The translations under genes were made by a program, and so were the position numbers. Below, in pieces: positions 28,955 to 39,633 of a stretch of DNA of 64,000 nucleotides; position 1 is the first letter of the stretch, and each line of letters starts with the position of its first letter. Below the pieces are notes generated by a model that saw only the letters and a program-made list of their open reading frames with translations, was not told the origin of the DNA and did no database searches. Source of the stretch: Herminiimonas sp. KBW02 (GTDB lineage: Bacteria > Pseudomonadota > Gammaproteobacteria > Burkholderiales > Burkholderiaceae_D); assembly GCF_003852535.1 (NCBI RefSeq), contig NZ_QAJP01000004.1, positions 420,719 to 484,718 of the forward strand, in the 5' to 3' direction.

Positions 28955-29638
28955 TTATCTCAGAGGCTGAGGTTGATGTTGTGGCTGCGCTTGTGCTTGT
29001 GGTTCAGCGACAAAAATTTCAACGCGGCGATTGCGTGCGCGGCCTGCTGCATCACCGTTGCTGGCGATCGGTTCACGGCTGCCACGGCCGTCAACATGAA
29101 TGCGTTGCGGTGCGACGCCACGGCCGGCGAGGTAATCGCGGGTACGCGCAGCACGGTCAAAGGACAACGGGTTGTTGATGGCGTCGCTACCGGTGCTATC
29201 GGTATGGCCGATGATGGTAACGGTTGCTGTCGGATTTTCTACCAGGCCGGAAGCAAAACGATCGAGGATAGGTTGCAGGCTAGGATTGATATCGGAACGG
29301 CCGGTAGCAAATGAAATGTCGCTAGGGATTTCCAGCTTCAGGCGATTGTCGGCAGTCTGGCTGACTTGTACACCGGTGCCCTGGGTTGCCTGTTCCATTG
29401 CACGTTTTTGATTTTCCATGCGGCTGGACCAGACGTTGCCGGCTACCGCGCCGATCACGCCGCCTATCGCTGCGCCTCCTGCGATGTTGCGTGAACCGCC
29501 GGTGATGCCGCCGAGCAGTGCGCCCACGCCGGCGCCTATACCTGCACCTTGTGCGGTACCGCGTTCGGTTTCAGACATATTTGCACAGCCGGAGAGGGCT
29601 AATACTGCGGCAAGGCTGCCGATCATTAATGTGCGCAT
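28955..29638 (-). CDS. OmpA-family glycine-zipper lipoprotein
   Basis: From the ATG at 29638 a 227-residue lipoprotein with lipobox LALSGC. A glycine-zipper segment follows (residues 35-75, with GAGIGAGVGALLGGITGG), then a linker and a C-terminal OmpA-like peptidoglycan-binding domain (residues about 105-210, with NPLSFDRAARTRDYLAGRGV and GRGSREPIASNGDAAGRARN). Proteins of this build, like YiaD, tie the outer membrane to peptidoglycan. The sequence extends upstream in frame but without signal-peptide character, so the later start is preferred. Confidence 0.9.
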   Translation of the reverse strand: MRTLMIGSLAAVLALSGCANMSETERGTAQGAGIGAGVGALLGGITGGSRNIAGGAAIGGVIGAVAGNVWSSRMENQKRAMEQATQGTGVQVSQTADNRLKLEIPSDISFATGRSDINPSLQPILDRFASGLVENPTATVTIIGHTDSTGSDAINNPLSFDRAARTRDYLAGRGVAPQRIHVDGRGSREPIASNGDAAGRARNRRVEIFVAEPQAQAQPQHQPQPLR

Positions 29639-29962
29639 GATGATTCCCTTATAGAAGATATGGTTTAACAACGCGTAATGAGTATTCGTTGGGCAGGTAC
29701 ACGCCGCAGCGCCGAACATTCATCATAATGCAGTTTGCGGCAAATGACAGTGCAGTTCTGCATCGCGTATCCATGTGCAGCATCAGAGATTTAAGAGATG
29801 CTGATACAGCGCCAATAACGGTTTTTCACTACGATACGTTGACACGCGGCTTAATAATTCAAGAGGGAACTATTCCAGGTCAGGAATGTCGTTGTTGTAT
29901 ATTTTGGGACCAAAAGTTTGGACGAAAAAGAGGCCACGAGCGTGGCCTCTTTTTTATTGCCT
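29639..29962. other. Intergenic region between ompA-like and BON genes
   Basis: A 324-bp stretch containing the BON gene terminator and presumably the OmpA-like gene promoter. I see no further gene. Confidence 0.45.
29925..29957. terminator. Terminator of the BON-domain gene
   Basis: Perfect 10-bp stem AGAGGCCACG/CGTGGCCTCT (29929-29938, 29941-29950) with a two-base loop, flanked by AAAA on the left and TTTTTT on the right. Confidence 0.88.
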
Positions 29963-30286
29963 TTACTTGACGATCAGATTGTTTTTAACAGCCTGTACGC
30001 CTTTGACACTACGCGCAACGCTGGTTGCTTTCGGAATGTCTTGCGCCTGTTTGACGAAGCCGCTCAGTTGCACCGTTCCTTTGAATGTTTCGACGTTGAT
30101 TTCGGTCGCTTTCAAAGTCGGCTCATTCACGATGGCCGCTTTTACCTTGGTCGTGATCCACGAGTCATCAAAGTATTCGCCGGTGCCTTCTGTTTTCGAG
30201 GTTGATGCGCATCCGACGACAGCTGTCAGCATAACGGCGGTAAACAATGCGGTCATCCATTTCGATTTGGATTTGTTCAGAATCAT
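29963..30286 (-). CDS. BON-domain periplasmic lipoprotein
   Basis: A 107-residue protein with a lipoprotein signal (hydrophobic FTAVMLTAVVGC, Cys26) and a single BON domain (residues about 42-106, from DDSWITTKVKAAIVNEP to GVQAVKNNLIVK), which binds phospholipid or attaches to the envelope. Relatives such as OsmY/YraP act in osmotic or envelope stress. An inverted repeat TGTACG-TTAG-CGTACA at 30412-30427, 126 bp before the start, could be part of its control region. Confidence 0.88.
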   Translation of the reverse strand: MILNKSKSKWMTALFTAVMLTAVVGCASTSKTEGTGEYFDDSWITTKVKAAIVNEPTLKATEINVETFKGTVQLSGFVKQAQDIPKATSVARSVKGVQAVKNNLIVK

Positions 30287-30505
30287 AATTTACTCTCCGG
30301 TTGATTTTATCGACACGGGACAGAGGTCCGATGCAGATGGTTGGGTATCAGTTACGACGCAATATTGTCGTCGTCGATGGAAAGAGATTACTGATCTGCA
30401 ATGAGGGGGTCTGTACGTTAGCGTACACAAGATCAAAATGACAATTGTTTGCAGCTGTATACCCATTTTATTGCTGCAAGGAATCTATGTTTTGTTTGCC
30501 GGTAT

Positions 30506-30541
30506 TAAAAAAGCCCCTGCACCGCATAGCGCAGGGGCTGT
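30506..30541 (-). terminator. Terminator of gshA
   Basis: Stem AGCCCCTGC/GCAGGGGCT (30512-30520, 30531-30539) preceded by AAAAAA, which becomes a T tail on the minus strand. Confidence 0.88.
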
Positions 30542-30577
30542 CTGATCAGATCAGTGATATCCGGATCATTTCCAACC

Positions 30578-32194
30578 TTAGTCACACAGTTGCTGTGGTG
30601 TCCTTTGATTGTAAGCGGCAACGAAGGCATCGAAATCACCGCACTGCGTGCGTTCCATTTCTTCCTGTTCGGCAATAGAAGTTTGGGCCAGCGCATCGAA
30701 GTAGTCGTTTTCTTCGGCATTTAAAGGACGCGCGCGGAAGTACTCAGCGTGTGTCACGCTTTGACGCAAGCCGAATTGCTCGAATGATTTATCGGTCGCT
30801 TGCAGTTCGGCCAGCACACGCGCTGATGGCGTCAGGCTGGCGTCCAGCAGTTTTTCTTTTTGCGCTGCCAGCGCTTGTGTATGTTGCTGATCTCCGCGTT
30901 GCGCATCCAGCAGGTCGGCGGCAGACTGTATCTGCGCCAGTAATTCGAGGCCCCAGTCTTGCAACTTGATCGGTGCGCCGTCGCGTTGCAGGAGCAGGCC
31001 CGGACGTCGGCCTTCTTTTACGGTACGGGCAAAGTTTTCGGTGCGCTCACGATTGTTTGCTTCATCCGTAAACGGGCTTTCATCCAGTGCACAGAACAAC
31101 AGGAAAGCGTCGAGGAAGCGTGAGGTCGGCAGGCTGATGCCGAGCGGTTCAAACGGATCGATATCCATGCAACGTACTTCGATGTACTGTACGCCGCGTG
31201 CGCACAATGCTTCGACCGGACGCTCGCCGCTATTGATTACCCGTTTTGGACGGATGGTTGCGTAGTACTCGTTTTCGATCTGCAGCAGATTGGTGTTGAG
31301 TTGTATCCATTCACCATCGCGGCGTGTGCCTATCGCTTCATATGCCGGGTAGGGCTGGCGTACTGCGCGCGACAGGCTGCGCATATAGCTTTCCAGATCG
31401 TTGTACGGCGGCATCAGTCCGGCTTGCGCGTTGTTCTGGTAACCGAGGTCGCTCATGCGCAAGCTGGTTGCATACGGCAGGTAAAGCGTATCGTCGGACA
31501 AGGTTTCCAGCTCATGCTGGCGACCACGCAGGAAATGTGTGGACAGTGCCGGGGATGCGCCGAACAGATACATCAGCAACCAGCTGTAGCGCTGGAAGTT
31601 GCGGATCAGTGAGATATAGCTTTCGGATTGGTAGGACTTGTCGTCGAGCGGGCTGGCTTCATTCTTTTTGATGACACGCCATAGATCTTCCGACAGCGAA
31701 TAGTTGTAGTGCAGTCCGGCGATGCATTGCATCGCTTTGCCGTAGCGCAGTGCCAGGCCGCGGCGGTACACATGCTTGATCATGCCGATATGCGAAGTGC
31801 CGTACCAGGCGATCGGTATATCGGCTTCTTCCGGTAGTGTGCACGGCATGGACTGGCTCCACAGCAATTCATGGTCCAGCCTGGTATAGACAAAACGGTG
31901 GATGCGATCCAGTTCTTCCAGCGCGGTAGCGACATCGTGCTCGGCCGGAGTAATGAATTCCAGCAGTGATTCCGAATAGTCAGTCGTGATTTGCGGATTG
32001 GTCAGCGCCGAGCCTAGCGCGCGTGGATGCGGCCCCAGTGCGAGCTGGCCTTGCGTGTCTACGCGCAGCGTCTCCCGCTCTATGCCGCGGCGTCCCTGAT
32101 TCAGCAGGCCGCGATGCGCGTCGCCTGCGAGTAGAGCGAGTCGGCGCGTGTATAAATTGCTCAATTGGTGATCCCCTATCGATACTTCCGCCAT
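30578..32194 (-). CDS. gshA: Glutamate-cysteine ligase (gammaproteobacterial type)
   Basis: Forms gamma-glutamylcysteine from glutamate and cysteine with ATP, the first step of glutathione synthesis. The 538-residue length and the segments [12 protein letters not shown] (ATP-grasp-like GCS start), [16 protein letters not shown] and [18 protein letters not shown] match the GshA (class 1) enzyme rather than the plant-type. The start is the ATG at 32194. The downstream gene is separated by a terminator, so it is a single transcription unit. This glutathione supports the formaldehyde pathway encoded 6.5 kb to the right. Confidence 0.96.
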   Translation of the reverse strand: MAEVSIGDHQLSNLYTRRLALLAGDAHRGLLNQGRRGIERETLRVDTQGQLALGPHPRALGSALTNPQITTDYSESLLEFITPAEHDVATALEELDRIHRFVYTRLDHELLWSQSMPCTLPEEADIPIAWYGTSHIGMIKHVYRRGLALRYGKAMQCIAGLHYNYSLSEDLWRVIKKNEASPLDDKSYQSESYISLIRNFQRYSWLLMYLFGASPALSTHFLRGRQHELETLSDDTLYLPYATSLRMSDLGYQNNAQAGLMPPYNDLESYMRSLSRAVRQPYPAYEAIGTRRDGEWIQLNTNLLQIENEYYATIRPKRVINSGERPVEALCARGVQYIEVRCMDIDPFEPLGISLPTSRFLDAFLLFCALDESPFTDEANNRERTENFARTVKEGRRPGLLLQRDGAPIKLQDWGLELLAQIQSAADLLDAQRGDQQHTQALAAQKEKLLDASLTPSARVLAELQATDKSFEQFGLRQSVTHAEYFRARPLNAEENDYFDALAQTSIAEQEEMERTQCGDFDAFVAAYNQRTPQQLCD

Positions 32195-32349
32195 TTCAAG
32201 CGCGGTAACTTTGGCGGAAGAATAACCGAAAATCGGAAACGAGGTGGGACAGTGAAGTTTTGTGTGAGCGCAAAAAATGTGCTTAATTGCGCTCGTCCTG
32301 ATGCAAAAACGAGTAAGCGGCAGGCGCTAACGCCCGCCGTATCTGCGGA

Positions 32350-34620
32350 TTACTTGCGGCCGCCGCGATTGCTGCTGGTGGTGGCCGTGCGCGCAGGTCG
32401 TGCTGCGGTGCTGCCGCGGTTACCCGCATTGCGTGCGACCGGGGTACGGACCACGGCGGCACCCGGACGCGGCTTGTTTTGCCCGAATTTCTTCGCCAAC
32501 TGGTTAGGACCGGGTGTTTCGCGGCGGTGTTCAGCGGCGATGACGGCGCGTGACGGTGCGGCATGGCGCGGCACCAGATGATGCTCACTGCTGCCGATCA
32601 GGTCGCTGCGTCCCATACGTTGCAAGCCTTCGCGCAGGATTTCCCAGTTTTCCGGATCGTGATAGCGCAGGAAGGCTTTGTGCAGTTTGCGGATTTTGCC
32701 GGTGCGTACAGTTTCTACCGCTTCCGATTCTTCGCTCACCTTGCGCAACGGATTCTTGCGCGTGTGGTACATGGTGGTCGCCAAAGCCATAGGCGTCGGC
32801 ATGAATGTTTGTACCTGATCGAGACGGAAATTATTTTTCTTCAGCCACAGTGCCAGGTTCAGCATATCTTCATCGGTGGTGCCCGGATGGGCTGCGATAA
32901 AGTAAGGGATCAGGTATTGCTCCTTGCCTGCTTCCTTCGAATACTTTTCAAACAGTTCCTTGAACTTGTCGTAGGCCCCCATGCCTGGTTTCATCATCTT
33001 CGACAACGGGCCTTCTTCCGAATGCTCAGGCGCGATCTTCAGCAAGCCACCGACGTGATGCGATACCAGTTCCTTGACGTATTCAGGTGAGCGCACTGCG
33101 AGGTCGTAGCGCAGGCCGGAACTGACCAGGATTTTTTTGATGCCTGGAATCGCGCGTGCCTTGCGATACAGCTGGATCAGCTTGCTGTGATCCGTGCCGA
33201 GGTTGGAACAGATGCTCGGGTAGACGCAGGACAGACGACGGCAGGATTCTTCAATGCGTTTGTCCTTGCAGGCGAGGCGATACATATTCGCAGTCGGGCC
33301 GCCGAGGTCGGAGATGGTGCCGGTAAAGCCTTTGACCTTGTCGCGTATCAATTCGATTTCGCGCAGGATGGATGGTTCGGAACGACTCTGGATGATGCGG
33401 CCTTCATGCTCGGTAATCGAGCAGAAGGTGCAGCCGCCGAAGCAGCCGCGCATGATGTTGACCGAGAAGCGGATCATTTCCCATGCCGGTATGCGTGCCT
33501 TGCCATAGCTGGGGTGCGGCGCACGTGCATAGTTCATGTCGTACACGCCATCCATTTCATCCATCGCCAGTGGCAGCGGCGGAGGATTCAGCCAGACGTC
33601 ACGTTCACCATGCGCCTGCACCATGGCGCGGGCATTGCCCGGGTTGGATTCAAGATGGAATACGCGTGATGCATGCGCATATAGTACCGGGTCATCCTTG
33701 ACCACTTCATACGCGGGCAGGCGTACTACGGTTTTGTTGCGCACTTCACGTTCAGCTTCACGGCGCTCTTCGCGGCTCATGATTTTGATGACTTTGACCG
33801 CAGGTTCCGGCGGCGCTGCATTTTCAGTTTTGCAGCCTTCCGGATCCTTCATCTTCATTTCATACGGATCTGGATGCGGTTCGACCTTGCCCGGTGTATC
33901 GACGCGGGTCGAGTTGGCTTCGGCCCATTCCGGCGTTGGTTTCCAGCCTGGCGGTACCATGAAGGCGGTACCGCGCAAATCGCGTATCGATGAAATCGGC
34001 TCACCCGCGGCGACGCGGTGTGTGAGATCGACCAGCGCACGTTCGGCATTGCCGAAGATGAGGATGTCGGCCTTGGAGTCGGGCAGTACTGAACGACGTA
34101 CCTTGTCCGACCAGTAGTCGTAATGGGCGATGCGGCGCAGGCTGGCTTCGATGCTGCCGATGACGATATTGATGCCGGGATAGGCTTCCCGTGCGCGCTG
34201 CGCATACACCGTGACGGCGCGATCCGGGCGTTTGTTGGGTTCACCGTGCGGTGTGTAGGCGTCATCCGAGCGGATTTTGCGATCAGATGTATAGCGATTT
34301 ACCATCGAATCCATATTGCCGGCAGTGATGCCGAAATACAGATTCGGTTTGCCGAGCGCACGGAACGGTTCTGCCGACAGCCAGTCAGGCTGGCTGATGA
34401 TGCCGACACGGAAGCCTTGCGACTCCAGCAAACGGCCGACCAGCGCCATGCCGAAGCTCGGATGATCGATATACGCATCGCCTGTTACCAGGATCACATC
34501 GCAGCTATCCCATCCCAGTTTGTCCATTTCTGCACGTGACATGGGCAGGAAAGGCGCCGGCTTGAGGTCGCGGCGGCGCTGGCTGGTATAGGAAAACAGA
34601 TTTTTTGGCTGTGCGCTCAT
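32350..34620 (-). CDS. YgiQ-family radical SAM protein
   Basis: A large radical SAM enzyme of the UPF0313/YgiQ family. I place the start at the ATG at 34620 (MSAQPKNLF). The [4Fe-4S] motif is CFGGCTFC within [20 protein letters not shown] near residue 390. The N-terminal region ([19 protein letters not shown]) is a cobalamin-binding-like or related fold, and the C-terminus is a Lys/Arg/Ala-rich low-complexity tail, typical of the family. The reaction catalysed is unknown. Downstream of its stop, a GC-rich inverted repeat may serve as terminator. Confidence 0.92.
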   Translation of the reverse strand: MSAQPKNLFSYTSQRRRDLKPAPFLPMSRAEMDKLGWDSCDVILVTGDAYIDHPSFGMALVGRLLESQGFRVGIISQPDWLSAEPFRALGKPNLYFGITAGNMDSMVNRYTSDRKIRSDDAYTPHGEPNKRPDRAVTVYAQRAREAYPGINIVIGSIEASLRRIAHYDYWSDKVRRSVLPDSKADILIFGNAERALVDLTHRVAAGEPISSIRDLRGTAFMVPPGWKPTPEWAEANSTRVDTPGKVEPHPDPYEMKMKDPEGCKTENAAPPEPAVKVIKIMSREERREAEREVRNKTVVRLPAYEVVKDDPVLYAHASRVFHLESNPGNARAMVQAHGERDVWLNPPPLPLAMDEMDGVYDMNYARAPHPSYGKARIPAWEMIRFSVNIMRGCFGGCTFCSITEHEGRIIQSRSEPSILREIELIRDKVKGFTGTISDLGGPTANMYRLACKDKRIEESCRRLSCVYPSICSNLGTDHSKLIQLYRKARAIPGIKKILVSSGLRYDLAVRSPEYVKELVSHHVGGLLKIAPEHSEEGPLSKMMKPGMGAYDKFKELFEKYSKEAGKEQYLIPYFIAAHPGTTDEDMLNLALWLKKNNFRLDQVQTFMPTPMALATTMYHTRKNPLRKVSEESEAVETVRTGKIRKLHKAFLRYHDPENWEILREGLQRMGRSDLIGSSEHHLVPRHAAPSRAVIAAEHRRETPGPNQLAKKFGQNKPRPGAAVVRTPVARNAGNRGSTAARPARTATTSSNRGGRK

Positions 34621-34629
34621 GAGATGCAA

Positions 34630-34931
34630 AGGTGGAAACAGCGGGCCAGCTTACAGTAGCCGGGCAAACGCCATTTCACGACAGGCGAGGAAGGCGACAG
34701 TATGACAGCTTTGCTGTCTGGCGACGAGGCTTAACGTCAGGTAGCACCTTGATTTACATGGATATTTTATTTGATATTGCTTGGTTGGCAATAAAACATC
34801 CGGCTGTTTGCGGTGCTGCTCAGCTTTTCCTGTTTTCAGCCGTTAATCCTTATACGATTGCGGCGAATTTGAGCAGGGCGTTGTCAATGCGATCATTTTT
34901 TACGAATGAACTGATGAATGAAGGAGTTCAC
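34630..34931. other. Intergenic region upstream of the DUF5610 gene
   Basis: About 300 bp with no supported gene. An open frame runs through it into the DUF5610 gene but has no ribosome-binding site or conserved character. Confidence 0.45.
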
Positions 34932-35576
34932 ATGAGCATTAGTATTTTAAATAGTACGCAAAGACCATCGACTGTCCCGGCCACATCAGCACGCGATGCG
35001 GCCCAGCGTCCGGCCGAAAAAAACGATGCTGCTGCAAGCGACAAAGTTACCCTGGGCGCGCAGCCTGCAGAAGACGGGACTTATGGTGACTTGCGCAATG
35101 TCGCCAGTGCAAGCCAGTCGCGTCCGGCGGATGTTGCCGCCATGCTGGAAGAGTCGAACCGCAAGGTGAAGGAAATCATCAACCTGATCCTGCCTCTGGT
35201 AGAGCAGCAAGGCCTGAATCTGGCGAAGGTGGTCAGCGGCGAACAAAAGCTGACGACGGATGCGGCGAGCATCGAAGAAGCACAGGCCGCGATAGCGGAA
35301 GATGGTGAATTCGGTATCAAGGCTGTAGCGGAACGCATACTGAATTTTGCCAAAAGCGTGATCGGTGGCGATCCTTCCAAGCTGGAAGCGATACGTGCTG
35401 CAGTTGAAAAGGGCTTTAAGGAAGCCACTGAAATGCTGGGTGGCGTCTTGCCGGAGATTAGCCAAAAAACGCACAAGGCCATCATGACTGAATTTGATCG
35501 CTGGCAAAGTGATGGCATACCGGAGACCGTCGATATCTCTGTTAAAGCAGACAGTACACAGGCGCAAGCCGCCTGA
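34932..35576 (+). CDS. DUF5610-domain protein
   Basis: A 214-residue protein from the ATG at 34932, six bases after GAAGGAG. An in-frame upstream start at 34632 lacks such a site. Residues 1-60 are Ser/Ala/Lys-rich and disordered. Residues about 85-210 form a DUF5610 helical domain (DVAAMLEESNRKVKEIINLI, GEFGIKAVAERILNFAKSVI, MTEFDRWQSDGIP). The family is unexplained; it lacks a signal peptide. Confidence 0.78.
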   Translation: MSISILNSTQRPSTVPATSARDAAQRPAEKNDAAASDKVTLGAQPAEDGTYGDLRNVASASQSRPADVAAMLEESNRKVKEIINLILPLVEQQGLNLAKVVSGEQKLTTDAASIEEAQAAIAEDGEFGIKAVAERILNFAKSVIGGDPSKLEAIRAAVEKGFKEATEMLGGVLPEISQKTHKAIMTEFDRWQSDGIPETVDISVKADSTQAQAA

Positions 35577-35597
35577 TCAGGCTCAGACTGCACTACA

Positions 35598-35630
35598 CAA
35601 AACGGCTCCTCGACGGAGCCGTTTTCTTTT
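35598..35630 (+). terminator. Terminator of the DUF5610 gene
   Basis: An eleven-base-pair stem AAAACGGCTCC/GGAGCCGTTTT with loop TCGAC, followed by CTTTTTAT. Confidence 0.92.
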
Positions 35631-35726
35631 TATATTCAATTATTTATCTGCAGGCTGCACGCTGCACGCTAAAAGGCTTGCAGCGACTGTGCGCCAAGCT
35701 GACAATACACATCTTTTTCAGATTGC

Positions 35727-36446
35727 ATGATCATGGTTGACTCTATCCGCCTTTCCAAACGTGTTGCCGAAGCACTCGCCTGTTCGCGCCGTGAAGCCGA
35801 ACAGTATATCGAGGGCGGCTGGGTCAGCGTGGACGGCAAGGTCATCGAAGAGCCGGGTCATCGCGTAGCACCGCAGCAGCCGGTCGTGCTGGCACCGGAT
35901 GCGACCCTGGTCGCAGTTGAGCCTGTCACCATCCTGTTGCACAAACCGGCGGGTATGGATGCGGATGCTGCGCTGCAATGCATTGCGCCGGAAAACCTGT
36001 ATGCAGAAGATCGTTCCGGCATACGCTTTCTGAAAAAACATACGACAGGTCTGCAAGCTACCGACAAACTGGAAACCATGGCCAGTGGATTGCTGGTCTT
36101 GACGCAGGACTGGCACATCACGCGCAAGCTGGTTGATGACGCCGTCAGCATAGAGCAAGAGTACATCGCAGAAGTGAGCGGAGCGCTGGTGGTCGGCGGA
36201 CTGGTGTTACTCAATCATGGCCTGAGCATGAACCGCAAAGCTTTGGCGCCAGTCAAGGTGAGCTGGCAAAACGAAACGCGCCTGCGTTTCGCCGGCAAGG
36301 GCATACAGCGCGGCCAGATTGCCCATATGTGCGAGCAAGTCGGTCTGAAACTCGTGGGCCTCAAGCGCATACGCATGGCGCGCATGCCGATGGCAGCTTT
36401 GCCGGTCGGGCAATGGCGCTACCTGAAAGGCTACGAGCGGTTCTGA
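35727..36446 (+). CDS. RluF-like pseudouridine synthase family protein, catalytic aspartate replaced
   Basis: A 239-residue protein with an S4 RNA-binding domain (residues 6-65, with LSKRVAEALACSRREAEQYI and the VDGKVIEEPGHRV tail) followed by an RsuA/RluF-type domain. The usual catalytic signature GRLDxDSxGLLxLTND reads here DKLETMASGLLVLTQD, so the aspartate that every characterised pseudouridine synthase needs appears as glutamate at about residue 114. The surrounding residues of the active site are also altered, while QDWHITRKLVDD and the C-terminal VGLKLVGLKRIRMARMPM are kept. It may be an RNA-binding relative without catalysis. The ATG at 35727 is used; an ATG at 35733 would remove two residues. 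Confidence 0.8.
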   Translation: MIMVDSIRLSKRVAEALACSRREAEQYIEGGWVSVDGKVIEEPGHRVAPQQPVVLAPDATLVAVEPVTILLHKPAGMDADAALQCIAPENLYAEDRSGIRFLKKHTTGLQATDKLETMASGLLVLTQDWHITRKLVDDAVSIEQEYIAEVSGALVVGGLVLLNHGLSMNRKALAPVKVSWQNETRLRFAGKGIQRGQIAHMCEQVGLKLVGLKRIRMARMPMAALPVGQWRYLKGYERF

Positions 36447-36448
36447 AC

Positions 36449-36470
36449 CTGGCTGCCAGCCAGTTTTTTT
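36449..36470 (+). terminator. Terminator of the RluF-like gene
   Basis: Stem CTGGCT/AGCCAG with loop GCC followed directly by seven T's. Confidence 0.82.
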
Positions 36471-36952
36471 ACCCCATTCGTCAGCTTGTCAGATTTGCTC
36501 AGCCTTTAAGCGGCTTAGCTGGGCTATAAACGCGCAGAGTCTCGCGTGTACCTATCCATGCCCCATAGCGGCGGCAAGTTCACACACCTCACAGTCCTTC
36601 TTTCATGCCGGCTGCCGGGCAGGAATTTTCTTGTGCATGTGCACATATTTGTTTTTCTTATAAAGATGCACTATTTTTGTGCCCGACCATCAATATTGCT
36701 CATTCACTGCCGTTAATGACTTACGTATGAGATGAGATTTATCTTTGTTTTCATACTTATTTTCAGAATGTCATGTTGACGGTATTGCACTTACAAATAT
36801 GGTGTCAGATCACTGCCAGTTGAGAGTGATGATGAAAATGCCGGGCTTACTTTGGTTTTGCAGGTGTATAGCGTGCATCGATTTTTAGTCGGAGGACGAA
36901 ATAGACACAATGTTTTTTGCAGTACAAAAAATAAAATATTGAAGGAGAAACG
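36471..36952. other. Intergenic region upstream of the chemoreceptor gene
   Basis: About 480 bp, AT-rich. It should contain the chemoreceptor promoter. I see no convincing sigma28 site, open frame or RNA gene. Confidence 0.45.
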
Positions 36953-38674
36953 ATGCGCTTCGCGAATATGAAAATAGGTGTACGGCTGGGCCTGGGTTTT
37001 GGCCTGATTTTGTTGCTGGTGGCTGCCATGGGCGCAACCGGCATCATGCGACTGGAAAATATCAATGATGCCAGCCGCAATCTGGTTGACCATTCATTGC
37101 AAAAACAAAAGGCTGCAGAAAACTGGTTGCTGGCAACCAGCGTCAACGGCACACGTACCCTGGCCTTGGTCAAGAGTTCTGATGCTGAAACTCAGCAATT
37201 CTTCCAAAAAGCAATTACCGCCCAGAGCAAGCAAATCACCGACATCCAGAATGGTGTTGAAGCTTCGCTGGTCACTCCTGAAGAAAAGCAGCTCTTTGCC
37301 GAAGTAGGCAAGAAGCGCGCGGTCTATGTAGATCTGCGTAAAGCAATCTTCGCCGTAAAAGATAAGGGCAACGAGGCGGAAGCCAAGCAACTGATCGATA
37401 GCAAGATGATCCCGGCGCTGGATGCTTATGTAGACAGCGTGCGCGACGTGCTTGCCTACTACCAGAACGAAGTAAAACTGGCTGATCAATCGATTACCGC
37501 TGATTACGCTTCGGGTCGCATGACACTGATCATCGGTGCAGTGATCGCACTGATCCTCGGTGCATTGATTGCGTGGCGCCTGACAGTTGGCATTACTCAT
37601 CCATTACAGGAAGCACTGTCGATGGCGGAGTCGGTTGCCGAAGGTGATCTGACTGCACGCAGCACCATGGCGGTGGGCGATGATGAAGCCGGCCTGTTGC
37701 TGAAAGCCCTGCGTCGCATGCAGGACAGCCTAGCTAAAACCGTTACGCAAATCCGTATGGGTACCGACACGATAGCGACCGCCTCCAGCGAAATCGCCAG
37801 CGGTAACCTGGACTTGTCGTCGCGTACTGAAGAGCAAGCCAGTTCACTGGAAGAAACCGCTTCCTCGATGGAAGAACTGACCTCCACCGTGAAGCAAAAT
37901 GCCGATAACTCGCGTCAGGCCAATCAGTTGGCAGTGGCGGCTTCGGCAGTTGCAGTCAAGGGTGGTGCAGTGGTGTCGGAAGTGGTCAACACCATGGGTT
38001 CCATCAATGATTCGGCGAAGAAGATTGTCGATATCATCGGCGTGATCGATGGCATTGCCTTCCAGACCAATATTCTGGCGCTGAATGCTGCAGTCGAAGC
38101 AGCGCGAGCCGGTGAGCAGGGCCGTGGCTTTGCGGTGGTGGCAACCGAGGTGCGTAACCTGGCACAACGTTCGGCTGCTGCAGCGAAGGAAATCAAGGCA
38201 CTGATCGGTGACTCGGTAGAGAAAGTCGATGCCGGCAGCAAGCTGGTGGCCGAAGCGGGTACCACGATGGATGAGATCGTCGATGGCGTTAAACGCGTGG
38301 CCGACATCATGGCGGAAATCACCGCAGCCAGCCAGGAACAAAGCGATGGTATCGAGCAGGTGAACCAGGCGATTGGCCAGATGGATCAGGTTACCCAGCA
38401 AAATGCCGCACTGGTGGAAGAGGCAGCCGCTGCTGCTGAATCCTTGCAGGATCAGGCGCGTAATCTGGCGCAGGCTGTCAGCGTGTTCCAGATCGGTAGT
38501 GGCTATACGGCAGGGCATGTGGCTGCGCCACGCACTGTGCAATCGACTGCAGTACGTGCGCCAGCACCAGTGGCAGCAGTGACGCGTGCACCAGCACCAG
38601 TTGCCGAAACCAGAAAAGCGGCACCGAGCAAGGCAGCAGTGCAGGGCAATAACGACGACTGGGAAGAGTTTTAA
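36953..38674 (+). CDS. Methyl-accepting chemotaxis protein with CheR/CheB tether
   Basis: A 573-residue transmembrane chemoreceptor. There is one membrane helix at about residues 10-32, a periplasmic four-helix-bundle ligand domain (35-185), a second helix at 188-210, a HAMP domain (about 212-265), and a cytoplasmic signalling domain with methylation helices and the hairpin tip [20 protein letters not shown]. The extreme C-terminus is a Pro/Ala-rich linker ending DDWEEF, resembling the NWETF-type pentapeptide that docks CheR and CheB. The ligand is not predictable. GAAGGAG precedes the ATG. No other chemotaxis gene is in the window. Confidence 0.94.
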   Translation: MRFANMKIGVRLGLGFGLILLLVAAMGATGIMRLENINDASRNLVDHSLQKQKAAENWLLATSVNGTRTLALVKSSDAETQQFFQKAITAQSKQITDIQNGVEASLVTPEEKQLFAEVGKKRAVYVDLRKAIFAVKDKGNEAEAKQLIDSKMIPALDAYVDSVRDVLAYYQNEVKLADQSITADYASGRMTLIIGAVIALILGALIAWRLTVGITHPLQEALSMAESVAEGDLTARSTMAVGDDEAGLLLKALRRMQDSLAKTVTQIRMGTDTIATASSEIASGNLDLSSRTEEQASSLEETASSMEELTSTVKQNADNSRQANQLAVAASAVAVKGGAVVSEVVNTMGSINDSAKKIVDIIGVIDGIAFQTNILALNAAVEAARAGEQGRGFAVVATEVRNLAQRSAAAAKEIKALIGDSVEKVDAGSKLVAEAGTTMDEIVDGVKRVADIMAEITAASQEQSDGIEQVNQAIGQMDQVTQQNAALVEEAAAAAESLQDQARNLAQAVSVFQIGSGYTAGHVAAPRTVQSTAVRAPAPVAAVTRAPAPVAETRKAAPSKAAVQGNNDDWEEF

Positions 38675-38696
38675 GCCGGCGTTCGGAAACTGCTAA

Positions 38697-38738
38697 TACA
38701 AAAAGGGAGGGACAGAATTTCTGTCCCTCCCTTTTTTA
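38697..38738. terminator. Strong bidirectional terminator
   Basis: A stem of about 16 bp with AAAAGGGAGGGACAG on one side and CTGTCCCTCCCTTTT on the other, very short loop, T run on both strands. It lies between the chemoreceptor and fghA, which are convergent. Confidence 0.93.
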
Positions 38739-38777
38739 TTGTTGCTGCAAAACGCGGTGTGCGTCCTGCGCTACTAA

Positions 38778-39623
38778 TTACTTATTCAGGATCGCGCTGT
38801 GATAGGCGATGTGATCCTGCATGAAGGTCGAAATGAAATAGTAGTTGTGGTCGTAACCGCGATGACGACGCAGGGTCAGCGGTTGATCTGCTGCCCAGCA
38901 AGCGGATTCGAATTGATGTGGCAGCAATTCGGTATCCAGGAATTGATCGTCCAGGCCCTGGTCTATCAGGATGCCTTGCGGGAATGGTGTCTTGCGGGCA
39001 CGCATCAATGCGCTGGCATCATGCTCCAGCCAGGTGCTTCTGTCTGCGCCCAGGTAGTTGGAGAAGGCTTTCTCACCCCAAGGGCACTGGCTAGGTGCAG
39101 TGATAGGAGCGAATGCGGATACCGATTTATAGATATCCGGATTCTTCAGTGCCAGCGTCAATGCGCCATGACCACCCATCGAATGACCGAATACGCCGAT
39201 GCGGTCAGCGAGCGCCGGGAAGTTGTTGATGATGGTATTGCGCAATTCATGCACGACATACGAGTACATGCGGAAATGATCCGACCACGGTGCTTGTGTG
39301 GCGTCGATATAAAAACCTGCGCCATGGCCGAAATCCCAGGCGTCGCTGGCACCCTTGATGCCGGTGCGGCGCGGGCTGGTATCGGGCGAGACCAGCATGA
39401 TGCCGTGCTCGGCGGCGTAACGCTGTGCGCCGCCCTTGATCATGAAAGTCTCTTCGGTACACGTCAGTCCGGCCAGGTAAAACAGTACCGGTACTTTTTT
39501 GTGCCTGGCCTGTGGCGGCTGGTACACCGAAAAAGTCATCGGCAGGCCGGTCTCTTTCGATTGTTGTTTATAGAATCCCTGTACGCCGTCAAAGCATACG
39601 TGTTGGCTGATCAGTTCCACCAT
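38778..39623 (-). CDS. fghA: S-formylglutathione hydrolase
   Basis: Hydrolyses S-formylglutathione to formate and glutathione, completing glutathione-dependent formaldehyde oxidation. The 281-residue esterase-D-type alpha/beta hydrolase has the nucleophile elbow GHSMGGHGAL (Ser near residue 147), the aspartate in DQGLDDQFL and the C-terminal histidine in GYDHNYYF. I place the start at the ATG at 39623 (MVELISQHVCFDGVQ); the longer in-frame start overlaps adhC. It lies ten bases after the adhC stop, so they form one operon. Confidence 0.95.
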   Translation of the reverse strand: MVELISQHVCFDGVQGFYKQQSKETGLPMTFSVYQPPQARHKKVPVLFYLAGLTCTEETFMIKGGAQRYAAEHGIMLVSPDTSPRRTGIKGASDAWDFGHGAGFYIDATQAPWSDHFRMYSYVVHELRNTIINNFPALADRIGVFGHSMGGHGALTLALKNPDIYKSVSAFAPITAPSQCPWGEKAFSNYLGADRSTWLEHDASALMRARKTPFPQGILIDQGLDDQFLDTELLPHQFESACWAADQPLTLRRHRGYDHNYYFISTFMQDHIAYHSAILNK

Positions 39624-39633
39624 CTTCCCCGTA

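Noticed and set aside
34632-34931. Extended N-terminus of the DUF5610 protein
   Set aside because: No ribosome-binding site and no conserved character; GAAGGAG marks the start at 34932.
36640-36700. Sigma28 (FliA) promoter before the chemoreceptor gene
   Set aside because: TAAA is followed by a GC-rich block, but the spacing and the second half do not fit the consensus.
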